Shown piece by piece: positions 11,202 to 21,161 of a stretch of DNA of 64,000 nucleotides (its first letter is position 1; each line of letters begins with the position of its first letter). The stretch is from Hemileia vastatrix (Eukaryota > Basidiomycota > Pucciniomycetes > Pucciniales > Zaghouaniaceae). The notes under the pieces are model-generated. The model searched no databases. It saw nothing but the letters and a program-made list of their open reading frames with translations, and was not told where the DNA came from. The stretch is taken from NCBI GenBank assembly GCA_030280995.1, contig JASXTE010000017.1:9505998-9569997 (forward strand), read 5' to 3'. Position numbers and translations under genes: made by a program.

Positions 11202-11756
11202 ATAATTTATTTTAGGGCTCAAGAACAGAAATCTAGGTGTTTTATGCTCCAGAAAGACCTAATTTCAGGATCTGTGATCTGAAATCATGTGACTTTCTAA
11301 AAAACAATCATGGTTGTGATGAGTTTGGGATCAGGAATTAGGAATAGAAATCGGGGTATAAGAAGTGGGATAATGTCAGCCAAGCTATACCAGGAGCCCA
11401 GTAAATGATATGTTGATTTATTGGACCTGAAAGAGGGCATGAAAATTGCATTTGATGTATATAAATTAGTATTTTATTGCATAATAAAATTATATAAGTA
11501 TCTTATTAAATATAAGTGTTATATTAATTTTATTGTTATATAAATTATTTATACAGTTAAATTAAGAATAATATATTTTATATTCTACAAATAATGGCGC
11601 ATTTTTATGTATTTAATAATTATAAATTAATAATTAATTAATTAAAAACATATATTATAATTATATATGTAAAATTGACTTATAATGTAATTAAATTATT
11701 TAATTAAATTTATATATTAAATAAAAACTTTTCATATATTTTTAAACAATAATATT

Positions 11757-11773
11757 GGGCGCTTTTTTGACCC
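11757..11773 (+). promoter_or_regulatory. Conserved LTR B motif GGGCGCTTTTTTGACCC
   Basis: The same 17-mer (GGGYGCTTTTTTGACCC) is kept at 20137, 34262, 36491 and 45755 in the other LTR B copies, and is decayed at about 51720. GGG and CCC bracket a T6 run. Function is unknown; enhancer or transcription-control use is only a guess. Confidence 0.45.
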
Positions 11774-12267
11774 TTAATTGTGTTAGAAAAATTATCAAAT
11801 AAATTATAACACTTATTGAATAACATAGTATTAAAATCCCCACTTTAAATTACAAATATCATTAAATTAATTATATTTTTCATTTAAACTAATTATTGAA
11901 TTAATTACATAGTTAAAACAATTAATTAAAATTGCTTTAAACTGGATTGAATTGATTACATGAATTTTTGGCATGAAAATAATTCTATTTGTTTTACTTA
12001 AACCCTTTACATGTCACTATAATGTCTGTTTTGGATTATTTTACTCACTGTTCTCATGTTTCAAACTTACTTGGTTACTAATTATTTTAATTAAGTGTTT
12101 TTGGGAAATTATGGTGGGAAAATTAGTTACTTACTCATAGTTTTAGTTGACTGTCTCATGTTTTTCTCTCAGTCTCCATGTTCTAGTTCTATTCTTTTAA
12201 TGTCTAGTTTCATTGTATTCCTTTTTTGTACTTACTACATTGTGACGCTTCATAGGGTCCTTTTCCT

Positions 12268-12274
12268 ATAAAAG
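12268..12274 (+). promoter_or_regulatory. TATA box in LTR B
   Basis: TATAAAA sits in the phrase CCTATAAAAGGCTTTGGATTA, kept in all LTR B copies (for example 34770 and 36988). It is the likely core promoter of the element. Confidence 0.65.
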
Positions 12275-12641
12275 GCTTTGGATTATCCCATGTAGCTGCA
12301 TCATTTACTATACACTAAACAAAATTAAAATATTTAAATATATTACATTTATCTTATTTTTATTAGAATTTTTAAAAGTAAATAAATAATCCCAGGTTGC
12401 CTTAAGTCTAATAATAATAATAACTGTTTGCCGCACATTGAAATTAACTACTTATTAAATAATTTTATTAAAATCTATGAAACCTCACCGTCATATAAAT
12501 TCCCTATAGTCTACTTGTTGCCTCTATTATAAAATAATTATTCCACTTTATTGTTTTATTCAATTCCCTTTTATATTACCTTTTCCATCCTCTCCGTTTC
12601 CTTTTCCTTCTTTCCTCCTTCTTCTAGACGACCGGCTGAAA

Positions 12642-13340
12642 ATTGAGAGCCTTTCCGAACGACGACAAAGACTGTGATACTTGTGACAAACAACATAGCG
12701 CACGGACCACCCGGACCAAAAAAGAGAAATTTTGCTGCGACCGTGTTTCAAACTTGGGTTCGGTAGATTTGGTTTATATTAAATTAAATTATATATTATT
12801 TTGAAGTGATTTTACGATCACTATAGTAAGTTCACCTTTGCACCTCTCACTCATATTATTATATTTTTACTGCAATAACAGTGTTTGTGGCTTAATTGCT
12901 GACTCACTGAGTGTAAGTTTTCTTTATATTAATTTTTTTTTATTATTTTTCCTAATTGACCATAATAGAGTAACACTCTTAGTCCTAGAAGACAATAAAT
13001 TTTTAATAAATTATTTAATTAATTCTATTAAATCTTTTTTGTTTATTGGTTGACCATAATAGTACTCAGTACTTAGTCCCAATATTACCATTATATTAAT
13101 TTTTGGTATACATTATTTTGGTTGACTAATAAAACCTTTGTTGGTTGGTACCATTTTAATTATTGTTAATTCTTAATAAACAATTGTAATTACATTTATT
13201 TGTATTACATTTTTTTTAATTAATTGATTTTTGATAAAATTTAAAATTTGTTGTTTTGTTAAAAATTCAATAAATTATATTTTATTTTGAAATAACAATT
13301 TGAATCATTAAATAATTTTGATTCTCTTTTCACAGTTTAA
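12642..13340. other. Retro-1 leader between 5' LTR and gag
   Basis: The leader starts ATTGAGAGCCTTTCCGAACG; retro-2 shares GCCTTTCC followed by AACGAC at the same place, so the primer-binding region is probably here, but the priming tRNA was not identified. Two copies of GACCATAATAG followed by TTAGTCC are also shared with retro-2. No ORF is expected. Confidence 0.5.
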
Positions 13341-15670
13341 ATGTCCAGTAGTTTGGCTAACAGCATGGATAACTTACATGTGGATGAGATTGAAGTGGAT
13401 GTTGAAACTGAATCTGTAGGTTCTTCTAAATTAACTTACAAAAATTGTTCAGCTGACAAAAAACCTTCAAGATGTGGAAATGGCAGGAGAAGTGGCAAAC
13501 CCCCCTCACCAAACACCTCTGAAAGAAGTAAAACCTCTAATAAATCAGGACAATCAACTCAAAGGTATAAAAATAAAAAAGATACCTCTAACCCAACAAG
13601 TAAACAATCTGTCCAGCCACATCAAAGAACTGAAGGCAGAAAGCATGAAGTACAAGGCAAGGGTAGACACACTCTGGCAGCAGATGCAGGAGTTATTAAA
13701 TCCCAAACAGGCTCAACCTCCTCATTTCCCAGCCTCCCAGCCTCAGCCTCAACCTCAGCCCAATCAGGCACCCAGCTCCCTCACCCAAAATCAAGGCACT
13801 CTGCAAGTGGAGCAGTGGAAATGGGATTACTTGATGACCCATTACCAAAAGAATGTTCAGCAAACAACAGCTCAACACCCTGGCCCATCCAGGACACCAA
13901 CATACAATCCATCTCCTCAGCCCCATCTTTATCAGGGAGGCAGAAGAAAGAAAGCACAGGGGAAGTTTCCTCCCTTTCCATGGTAAGTAATTTGTTTGAT
14001 AAACATGTTGGTATGTATAATAACAAATCTTCTTCAGGTAATAATGTGGATCCTGGTGAAATAACAGTTAAACCCTTGAAAAGACAACTTCCTTTAATGA
14101 GTAGCCCCAATGATGTAATTAGCAAATTATCGTTTGATGAGCCTTTACATTTGACTTCTACTTCTTTAATTAATCCTTCTATTGCAATTAAGAATGATTC
14201 TGTTTCCCCTGAAGTCAATACTTTAATTGAGAAAACTTCTGAAGAAATATTGAAAGATACACTTGATTTTAATGTTGTGAAAGATAAACATTTGAGAGAT
14301 ATTTTAATACATGAGAGTGATAGATTAAATAATTTGAATTTACATTGAAAAGTGAGTTCTTCTGTTTAAGACACTGCTTATTTCAAATTGAAAGACACAA
14401 TAAATAATGTCCTTGCTCAACAAAAGTCTATAAAATCTGATCACAGATCACTTTCAGATAAATATAGTCACCTACACAAAATTATTGATGATCTAAAAGA
14501 TGAAAATACTGCTTTAAAGAATGACAATATGCTTCTGCATAGTGAATTAAGAAAATTGAAAATTGATTCTCAGAATTTGAGTAATAAATTCTATATAGAT
14601 GAGGACAGAAATGTTCTATCTATTTCTAGGATTAATGATCAACTATCTTATATTCCTGATTTGAGAAATAAATTATCTGATCTTGAGAAACTATTTCTGC
14701 ATTACAGGCTGTCCAGACTACTCATTATCATGAGTTACAAAATATTTCTCAAACTGCTGTTAATCATAATAATAAACAGCCTGAACAGAGTAGTTATTCT
14801 CTCCCTTTTAATGTACCAATTTTACCAGCTGAAATTCATTCTGAAAAATCTGTTACATCAAACAGAAATAATTTAAATGCTCACAATGAGCCAGCTACCT
14901 CTGTGAATAATGAAATATCTGAACACCTTTCAAGACTTCAAGAAATGATAACCTTGAATAATTCAAACCATAGGATGGAACATCCCAGTAGCCAGGAAAA
15001 TTGGCCTAAGTTGGATCAATATCCTACCTTTGATGGTGATTCTTCATCTGATTGGCAACACTTTATACAAAGAATTGATAATTTAAAGAGATCTTATAAA
15101 CTACCTGATGAAATTGTTTCTAAGCTAATTTCTTTATTTTCCAATGCAGCCTTGATTTGGTATGAATCTTTTCTATTAGATAACAACCATTATATATGGA
15201 ATGATTGGAAATCCTTGATTGAGAATCAATTTGGTGGTTCAAAATTCAGGTTGGCTCAGCAAAGACTGTATGAGAATACTAGATATGTATCCTCCTCTGT
15301 TGAAAAACCCATTGATTTTCTTATGAAAGTAACAAAAATCCTAAGAGGAGTTGATCCAAAGATGGATTATGATATTTGGAGAGATAAAATCTAGTATAAA
15401 TTGCCAAATTCTCTTAGAGATTTAATTGTAGCTAGAACTGAGCATGTGAAGGAACATTCTTCTTTCATTAATATCTGTAATGAGGTACTACTCAACCATA
15501 GATATGAACCAAAAAATTACCTTGGTAAATCTTATCATGATCAAAATAAACCCTCTACAAAGCCCCCTGAAAAATCTGGTAAACCCTCTTCCCCAGTTGC
15601 ACCTAAAAAATATGCAACAAATACTTGTTATAAGTGTAACAAAACCGTGGCAGAAGGGTCATGTTTGTGA
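13341..15670 (+). pseudogene. Retro-1 gag (broken)
   Basis: The ATG at 13341 starts a serine-rich N-terminus (MSSSLANSMDNLHVDEIE). The frame is open to TGA 14346, then has a TAA at 14367, a coiled-coil stretch to 14876, a frameshift and the capsid part from 14903 (WPKLDQYPTFDGDSSSDWQH, then FGGSKFRLAQQRLYEN). A TAG lies at 15392. The zinc-binding end starts CYKCNK but runs out of frame at about 15650; retro-2 keeps this part open as one frame. The gene overlaps another open frame at 13474-13986. Confidence 0.8.
13474..13986 (+). CDS. Open frame overlapping gag, exon-like, kept in both gypsy elements
   Basis: This frame is open for 170 codons inside gag. It has a coiled-coil-like stretch (KARVDTLWQQMQELL), a proline/glutamine-rich linker and an end HLYQGGRRKKAQGKFPPFPW. 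Retro-2 keeps the same frame and ends (stop at 38682; open part from 38355). In both elements the last codons are followed by GGTAAGTA, a consensus 5' splice site. Amino-acid composition looks more protein-like than the overlapping gag frame. It may be the true gag N-terminal exon, a spliced product or a captured host exon; no start codon is certain. Confidence 0.45.
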   Translation: MEMAGEVANPPHQTPLKEVKPLINQDNQLKGIKIKKIPLTQQVNNLSSHIKELKAESMKYKARVDTLWQQMQELLNPKQAQPPHFPASQPQPQPQPNQAPSSLTQNQGTLQVEQWKWDYLMTHYQKNVQQTTAQHPGPSRTPTYNPSPQPHLYQGGRRKKAQGKFPPFPW

Positions 15671-15683
15671 CAAGAAAATTCAT

Positions 15684-16184
15684 CTTGTTGAACAAAATGA
15701 AGACACTGATGAGGCTGAAATTGATATCAATAATTCTTCTAGTGACTGTGAAAGTAATATCTCCTATGACAATGACTCTGTTAAAGATGTTTTAATTTTG
15801 GAACAGGATGTCCATTATTTAGATAATATATCTGAAGAATGTGTATTGGATTTATCTTCAGTTGAAAATGCTGAGATAATTAAAGATATTACTAACAATT
15901 CTATAGCCATATCCCCTTTGAAAGCACCTGTTATCATTAATGGTAAATATGTTGATGTAGTTCTTGACTCTGGTGCTGGAGGAAGTGAAGTGTCTGAAAG
16001 AGCTTTAGCTTCAGTAGATAAGGATTATTTGAGTAAATTATTACCTATAACTTCTGAAAAATGGAGAGTGTATGGTTCTACCTTAATTCCTATTGGCAAA
16101 TACAAAACCTCTGTATTCTTCAAATATAATGGTGGTTTTTCCAGAGCTATTTGTGAGTTCTTTTTCATGAAAAATGATAATTGA
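15684..16184 (+). pseudogene. Retro-1 protease domain
   Basis: After the zinc-binding end comes an acidic stretch and then APVIINGKYVDVVLDSGAGG with the DSGA catalytic signature (about 15966-15977). The open frame covers 15480-16184 but its first 200 bases lie in the gag overlap. A TGA at 16182 separates it from the RT frame, which is the same frame, so one codon change cuts the polyprotein. Confidence 0.75.
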
Positions 16185-16199
16185 AGCAATTGGTTTATT

Positions 16200-17273
16200 A
16201 TGGGTAATGATATTTTGACCATGTTTGGTGTGAAATTGGACCCAGAAAATAATTGTTTCACCTTGGGATTGAATTGCAAAAGAAAATTCAAAATTTCCTC
16301 CCCTAGAAAACCTTCTGGGCATCTGTTAATGTCTTGTAACTCACTGATCCAGTGTAAAGGCAGAACAACAATTGAAATGGATGATTTATTAACTGAAATA
16401 AATACTGCTTCTTTTGGTGATCAGTTAACTAGTGAACAAAAGGATTCTATTGTTGCCTCAATTACCTCTTTCCCTATGGCTTTTGCTCATGGTTCTCATG
16501 TCTTAGGAAGTGTTCAGGAAGAAATGAAAATTACCTTATCCTGTAACTTGAGTGATATTCCTCCTAGTCTTAATAAAAAACCATATCCTGCTTCTCCAAC
16601 AAAAAGAAAGGATATTGAAGATAATATTGCCACATTATTAAAAATGAATATCATTGAGAAAGTGGATGTCACCCTCAAATATTGTGTCATCTCCCCAGTC
16701 TTGATTTCTTATGAAAAAGATAAGGCTAGATTATGTGGAGATTACAGAGCATTAAACACTTATACTTTTGATGATATTTATCCTTTACCCAGAATTAATT
16801 CAATACTTGCTACCTTGCAAGGTGCAAAATTTATTAGTTGTCTGGATGGTAATAAAGGGTATCATCAAGTTCCAGTTGAGAAAAATTCTCAGAATTTTTT
16901 GCTTATTGCTACTCATATGGGAATATATAAGTATGTTAGAATGCCACTTGGCCTGAAAAATGCCCCTTCAGTTTTCCAGAAAGTCATGGATAACACTTTC
17001 CATCAGGAAATAATTGAAGGATGGCTCATGGTGTATATTGATGATATCATAGTTTTTTCTAAAACTTTTGATGAACATATGATTCATTTAAATAAAGTTT
17101 TTCAAAAAATGGATGAAATCAATATGACTTTGTCCTTGAAAAAGTGTAAATTTGGTTTTCAATCTTTGAAAGTCCTTGGCCATGTTGTGTCAGGCCTACA
17201 AATTTGTGTAGAACACAAAAAAGTTGCTGCAATTCAAAATGTGAAAGCACCAACTTCTGTAAGAGACATCTAA
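16200..17273 (+). pseudogene. Retro-1 reverse transcriptase
   Basis: RT motifs in order: VISPVLISYEKDKARLCGDY, FISCLDGNKGYHQVP, MPLGLKNAPSVFQ and the catalytic VYIDDIIVFSK (about 17032-17064). The YIDD box is intact. The frame ends with TAA at 17271, and the same frame reopens at once with the connection domain, so this is a single internal stop. RT would copy element RNA into DNA in virus-like particles. Confidence 0.85.
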
Positions 17274-19034
17274 AGTTTTTTGGGTATGTGTGGCTATTAT
17301 AGACAATATATTAAAAATTATCAGGTCATAGCCTTGCCTCTTACCAAACTAACTAGGAAAGATGTTGCATTCATCTGGAATATTGACTTTAAAAAAGCTT
17401 TTGATACTTTAAAATGTTGCTTAATGACAGCCCCTATCTTAGCTCTTCCAGATTTTAACAAACCATTTGTCCTGTATACAGATGCTAGCTTTGTTGGTCT
17501 GGGTGATGCCCTCCACCAAAAACAAATTATTAATGATAAATCCTCAGAGGTTGTAATTTGTTATATTTCAAGAACCTTGAGAAATAGTGAATTGAAATAT
17601 GGTGTCACTCAATTAGATTGCTTAGCAGTTGTTTGGGCTCTTGAGAAGCTTCATTACTATCTATATGACCAAAAGTTTAAATTGGTAACTGACTGTAGTG
17701 CTTTGAAGTCCCTCTTAAACCTGAAAACACCTAATAGACATATGTTCAGGTGGCAACTTGCTGTTCAAGAATACAGAGGACGGATGACAATTATCCATAG
17801 GGCTGGAAATGTTCACTCCAATGTTGATATGCTGTCCAGACTGCCTCTGCCAAATAATCACTCCAATCCTGCTTATGTACCTGAAGATGATACTGTTCAT
17901 ATCTATGGTATATTTATAGTTGATATGGAAGAAGAGTCATTACAATTAATACTGGATTCTTATGATAAGGATTCTGATTTAAATAAATTAGTTACTATCT
18001 TAAATGATCCTAAGAATGCTTCAATTCAAGCATTGATTAAAACTCTTCCTGCAAAGTATCAAAATTCTTTGATTAAAGGAAAGTTTTCTATTGAAGATGA
18101 TTATATATATTATAGAAGAAAGCTTATTAAAGTAATTGTAATTCCTCTTTCTATGAAAGAAACTATCCTCAAAATTTGTCATGATGACATATTAGCTGGT
18201 CATTTTGATCTTGAAAAAACATTTATTAGAATCAAAAACACTGCTTGGTGGGCTAATATGTCTGAAGATACAAAATTATATGTTGAATCTTGTGATTCCT
18301 GCCAGAAATCTAAAAGGTTGACAGGTAAAAGAGAAGGGTTATTACAACATATTGAAGCACCTGATGCTCCTTGGCAAATAATTAACATGGATTTTGTCAC
18401 TGGTCCTCCTGTAGCAGGTAAAGACAGTTATAGCTCTTGTTGGGTAATAGTAGATAGATTCACAAAAATATGCAAATTTATTCCTACCCAAAAAGATGTA
18501 TCCACAAAAGAATTAGCTTTCTTATGGTGGTCTTACATGTTTAATATTATTGGTTTTCCAAAAGCCATTATCTCTGATAGAGATCCAAAATTTACTTCTG
18601 GGTTTTGGACCTCTTTGATGGATATTTGTGGCTGTGAGTTAAAGTTGTCTACAGCTCACCATCCTCAGACTGATGGTCTAGCTGAAAGAATGATTCAAAC
18701 TCTGGAAGATATGATTAGAAGGTATTTTGCCTTTGGTTTAGAATATAAAGACAATGACAGATTTACTCATGACTGGGTCACTCTATTTCCTGGTCTTGAA
18801 TTTGCATATAATAGCACTGTTCATTTTGTCACTGAGAAAAATCCTTTTGAGCTTTGGTTAGGTTATGTCCCAAATACTCCTGCTCAAATTCTCAATAATA
18901 AATTACCTAAGTTGGAACTACACCCTGGTGTAAAATCTTTTATGCAAATGCAAAAGCTATGCAGAAAACATGCTCAAATCTGTATTGATAAAGCATTTGA
19001 ATATGAAAAGAGAAGATTGGATAAATCCCATTAA
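17274..19034 (+). pseudogene. Retro-1 RNase H and integrase
   Basis: The open frame starts with the RT connection (CGYYRQYIKNYQ), then RNase H (LYTDASFVGLG). Integrase follows with an HHCC zinc finger (HDDILAGHF and CDSCQKSK), and the DDE core: NMDFVTGP, ISDRDPKFTSGFW and HHPQTDGLAERMIQ supply D, D and E. All catalytic residues are present over 584 open codons, so this part is well kept. The frame stops at a TAA (19032), and a frameshift near 19080 separates it from the C-terminal tail. Confidence 0.88.
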
Positions 19035-19144
19035 GAATACACATTTAACAAGGGTGATGAAGTGCTGATATCTATGTCCATTTCAATTTACAAGGTAACA
19101 AAAAATTAAAAGATCCTTTTGTAGGACCATTTGTTGTTAAAAGA

Positions 19145-19474
19145 ATGGTTGGAGATAATGCAGTAGAAGTTGTATTGTATTCTCCATATGATAGGAAACA
19201 TCCTGTTTTGCCCATTTCTTTGCTTAAGCCTTATACTTCCAACAGTGACTTATTCCCCAAAAGAAGGGGAAGACCTAAGAAAAACCCTCAGGAAGTCACA
19301 GAAACTGCAGAAATTGATAAAATTCTCAATGATAGAATTATCACTTCTGAAAGAGGTACCAAATATTTATTGAGATATAAGAACAAATCATCTAAACATG
19401 ATTCATGGATACCTGGCAAGGAGATTTCAAATCTTCCTACTCTGTTAAAAAAGTACAAAAAGAAAAAATCTTAG
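19145..19474 (+). pseudogene. Retro-1 integrase C-terminus with chromodomain-like tail
   Basis: It opens with the GPY/F-related region (RMVGDNAVEVVLYSP), then an AT-hook-like basic patch (KRRGRPKKNP) and a chromodomain-like end: IDKILNDRII, then YLLRYKNKSSKHDSWIPG. The order shows a chromovirus integrase tail. The basic GRP patch could help DNA binding. It is in a different frame from the integrase core. Confidence 0.75.
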
Positions 19475-19495
19475 CATTTTTTTTATTGTTTTTTT

Positions 19496-19507
19496 AGAGT
19501 GAGGGAG
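19496..19507 (+). other. Polypurine tract of retro-1
   Basis: AGAGTGAGGGAG lies directly before the TG of the 3' LTR, after a T-rich run. Retro-2 has the identical tract at 45378-45389. This is the expected plus-strand primer. Confidence 0.75.
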
Positions 19508-21020
19508 TGTCAGCCAAGCTATACCAGGAGCCCAGTAAATGATATGTTGATTTATTGGACCTGAAAGAGGGCTTAAAAATTGCATTTGATGTATATAAAT
19601 TAATATTTTATTGCATAATAAAATTATATAAGTGTTATATTAATTTTATTTTTATATAAATTATTTATACAGTTAAATTAAGCATAATATATTTTATATT
19701 CTACAAATAATGGCGCATTTTTATGTATTTAATAATTATAAATTAATAATTAATTAATTAAAAACATATATTATAATTATATATGTAAAATTGACTTATA
19801 ATGTAATTAAATTAATTAATTAAATTTATATCACCACACAATATGGGGGGCGGACTTGCTAGCAAGTCCGCAACCTTGGACCCAAACTCACCATAGATTG
19901 AACACACATTGAGCTATTGATAAAGGAACCATACAATCAGGGATGAACACCACTCAGCAGAACAGTTTTAGGTGGGTGTTCAAGTAGAGTTCAGTATGGG
20001 TTCAGTCTGAGTTCAGTCTGAGTTCCATCTGAGTTCCATCTGAGTTCAGGTTGAGGACTTGCTAGCAAGTCCACCCCCTATATTGCGTAGTGTATATTAA
20101 ATAAAAACTTTTCATATATTGTTAAACAATAATATTGGGCGCTTTTTTGACCCTTAATTGTTTCAGAAAAATTATTAAATAAATTATAACACTTATTTAA
20201 TAACATAGTATAAAAATACCCACTTTAGATTACAAATATCATTAAATTAATTGTATTTTTCATTTAAACTAATTATTGAATTAATTAAATAGTTAAAACA
20301 ATTAATTAAAATTGCTTTAAACTGAATTGAATTGATTACATGAATTTTTGGCATGAAAATAATTCTATTTGTTTTACTTAAACCCTTTACATGTCACTAT
20401 AATGTCTGTTTTGGATTATTTTACTCACTGTTCTCATTTTTCAAACTTACTTGGTTACTAATTATTTTAATTAAGTGTTTTTGGGAAATTATGGTGGGAA
20501 AATTAGTTACTTACTCACGGGTTTAGTTGACTGTCTCATGTTTTTCTCTCAGTCTCCATGTTCTAGTTCTATTCTTTTAATGTCTAGTTTCATTGTATTC
20601 CTTTTTTGTACTTACAAAATTGTGACGCTTCAGAGGGTCCTTTGCCTATAAAAGGCTTTTGATTATCCCCTGTAGCTGCATTATTTACTATACACTTAAC
20701 AAAATTACAATATTTAAATATATTACATTTATCTTATTTTTATTAGTATTTTTAAAAGAAAATAAATAATCCCAGGTTGCTTAAGTCTAATAATAATAAT
20801 AACTGTTATCTGCGCATTGAAATTAACTACTTATTAAATAATTATATTAAAATCTATTAAACCTCACCATTGTATAAAGTCCCTATAGTCTACTTGTTGC
20901 CTCTATTATAAAATAATTATTCCACTTGATTGTTTTATTCAATTCCCTTTTATATTACCTTTTCCATCCTCTCTGTTTCCTTTTCCTTCTTTCCTCCTTC
21001 TTCTAGACCACCGGCCGAAA
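19508..21020 (+). repeat. 3' LTR (family B) of retro-1, with MITE inside
   Basis: It begins TGTCAGCCAAGCTATACCAG and ends CCGGCCGAAA right before the TSD GATAA. It is 1513 bp because a 261-bp MITE (19832-20092) interrupts it; without that it is nearly collinear with the 5' LTR, apart from small indels such as a missing TATCTTATTAAATATAAG block near 19630. Confidence 0.9.
19832..20092. mobile_element. MITE H, 261 bp, in the retro-1 3' LTR
   Basis: The ends are 38-bp inverted repeats: CACCACACAATATGGGGGG at left and CACTACGCAATATAGGGGG as reverse complement at right. Each is followed by the palindrome GGACTTGCTAGCAAGTCC. The intact 5' LTR gives the empty site, and TAT is duplicated on both flanks. 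Inside are 11-bp tandem units (TTCAGTCTGAG and TTCCATCTGAG). It has no coding capacity, and the superfamily is uncertain. Confidence 0.88.
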
Positions 21021-21161
21021 GATAATGTATTATTGTGCATTCTTTATCCACTACCCCAAGGGCTAGTGAATAAGAATCTTCCACAATTAATAATGTCAGA
21101 TCCAGGAAAAAAAATTCCTGATCCCTAATTGTCGATCCCTTAACATTGATACCCCTAAATA

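Larger units (their letters stand above)
11374..12641 (+). repeat. 5' LTR (family B) of retro-1
   Basis: It begins TGTCAGCCAAGCTATACCAG. The TSD GATAA precedes it. The end at GGCTGAAA is set by the 3' LTR, whose end is fixed by the TSD. The family end is probably CCGACA, as in the copy at 51356-52603. It is 1268 bp and lacks the MITE found in the 3' LTR. Confidence 0.88.
11374..21020 (+). mobile_element. Ty3/gypsy chromovirus retro-1, two LTRs, TSD GATAA
   Basis: It has a 5' LTR at 11374-12641, a 3' LTR at 19508-21020 and GATAA on both flanks (11369-11373 and 21021-21025). Gag, protease, RT, RNase H, integrase and a chromodomain-like tail follow each other. The coding part has a handful of stops and frameshifts, so it is fairly young but no longer intact. 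It is a sister of retro-2 at 36126-46614. CpG is strikingly rare in its coding region. Confidence 0.93.
10467..21155 (+). mobile_element. TIR element E1, interrupted by retro-1
   Basis: The left end is GGGGGCATCAACGTTG; the reverse complement of the right end is GGGGTATCAATGTTAAGG, a terminal inverted repeat. Its own sequence is only 10467-11373 plus 21026-21155 (about 1.04 kb); the rest is the retrotransposon with its TSD. Joining across the insertion gives the same sequence as the intact stretch in E2 around 22890-22920. TA-containing flanks are seen on both sides. It carries the start of an E-family gene and a repeat-coding 3' end, with the middle deleted, so it is non-autonomous. Confidence 0.75.
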
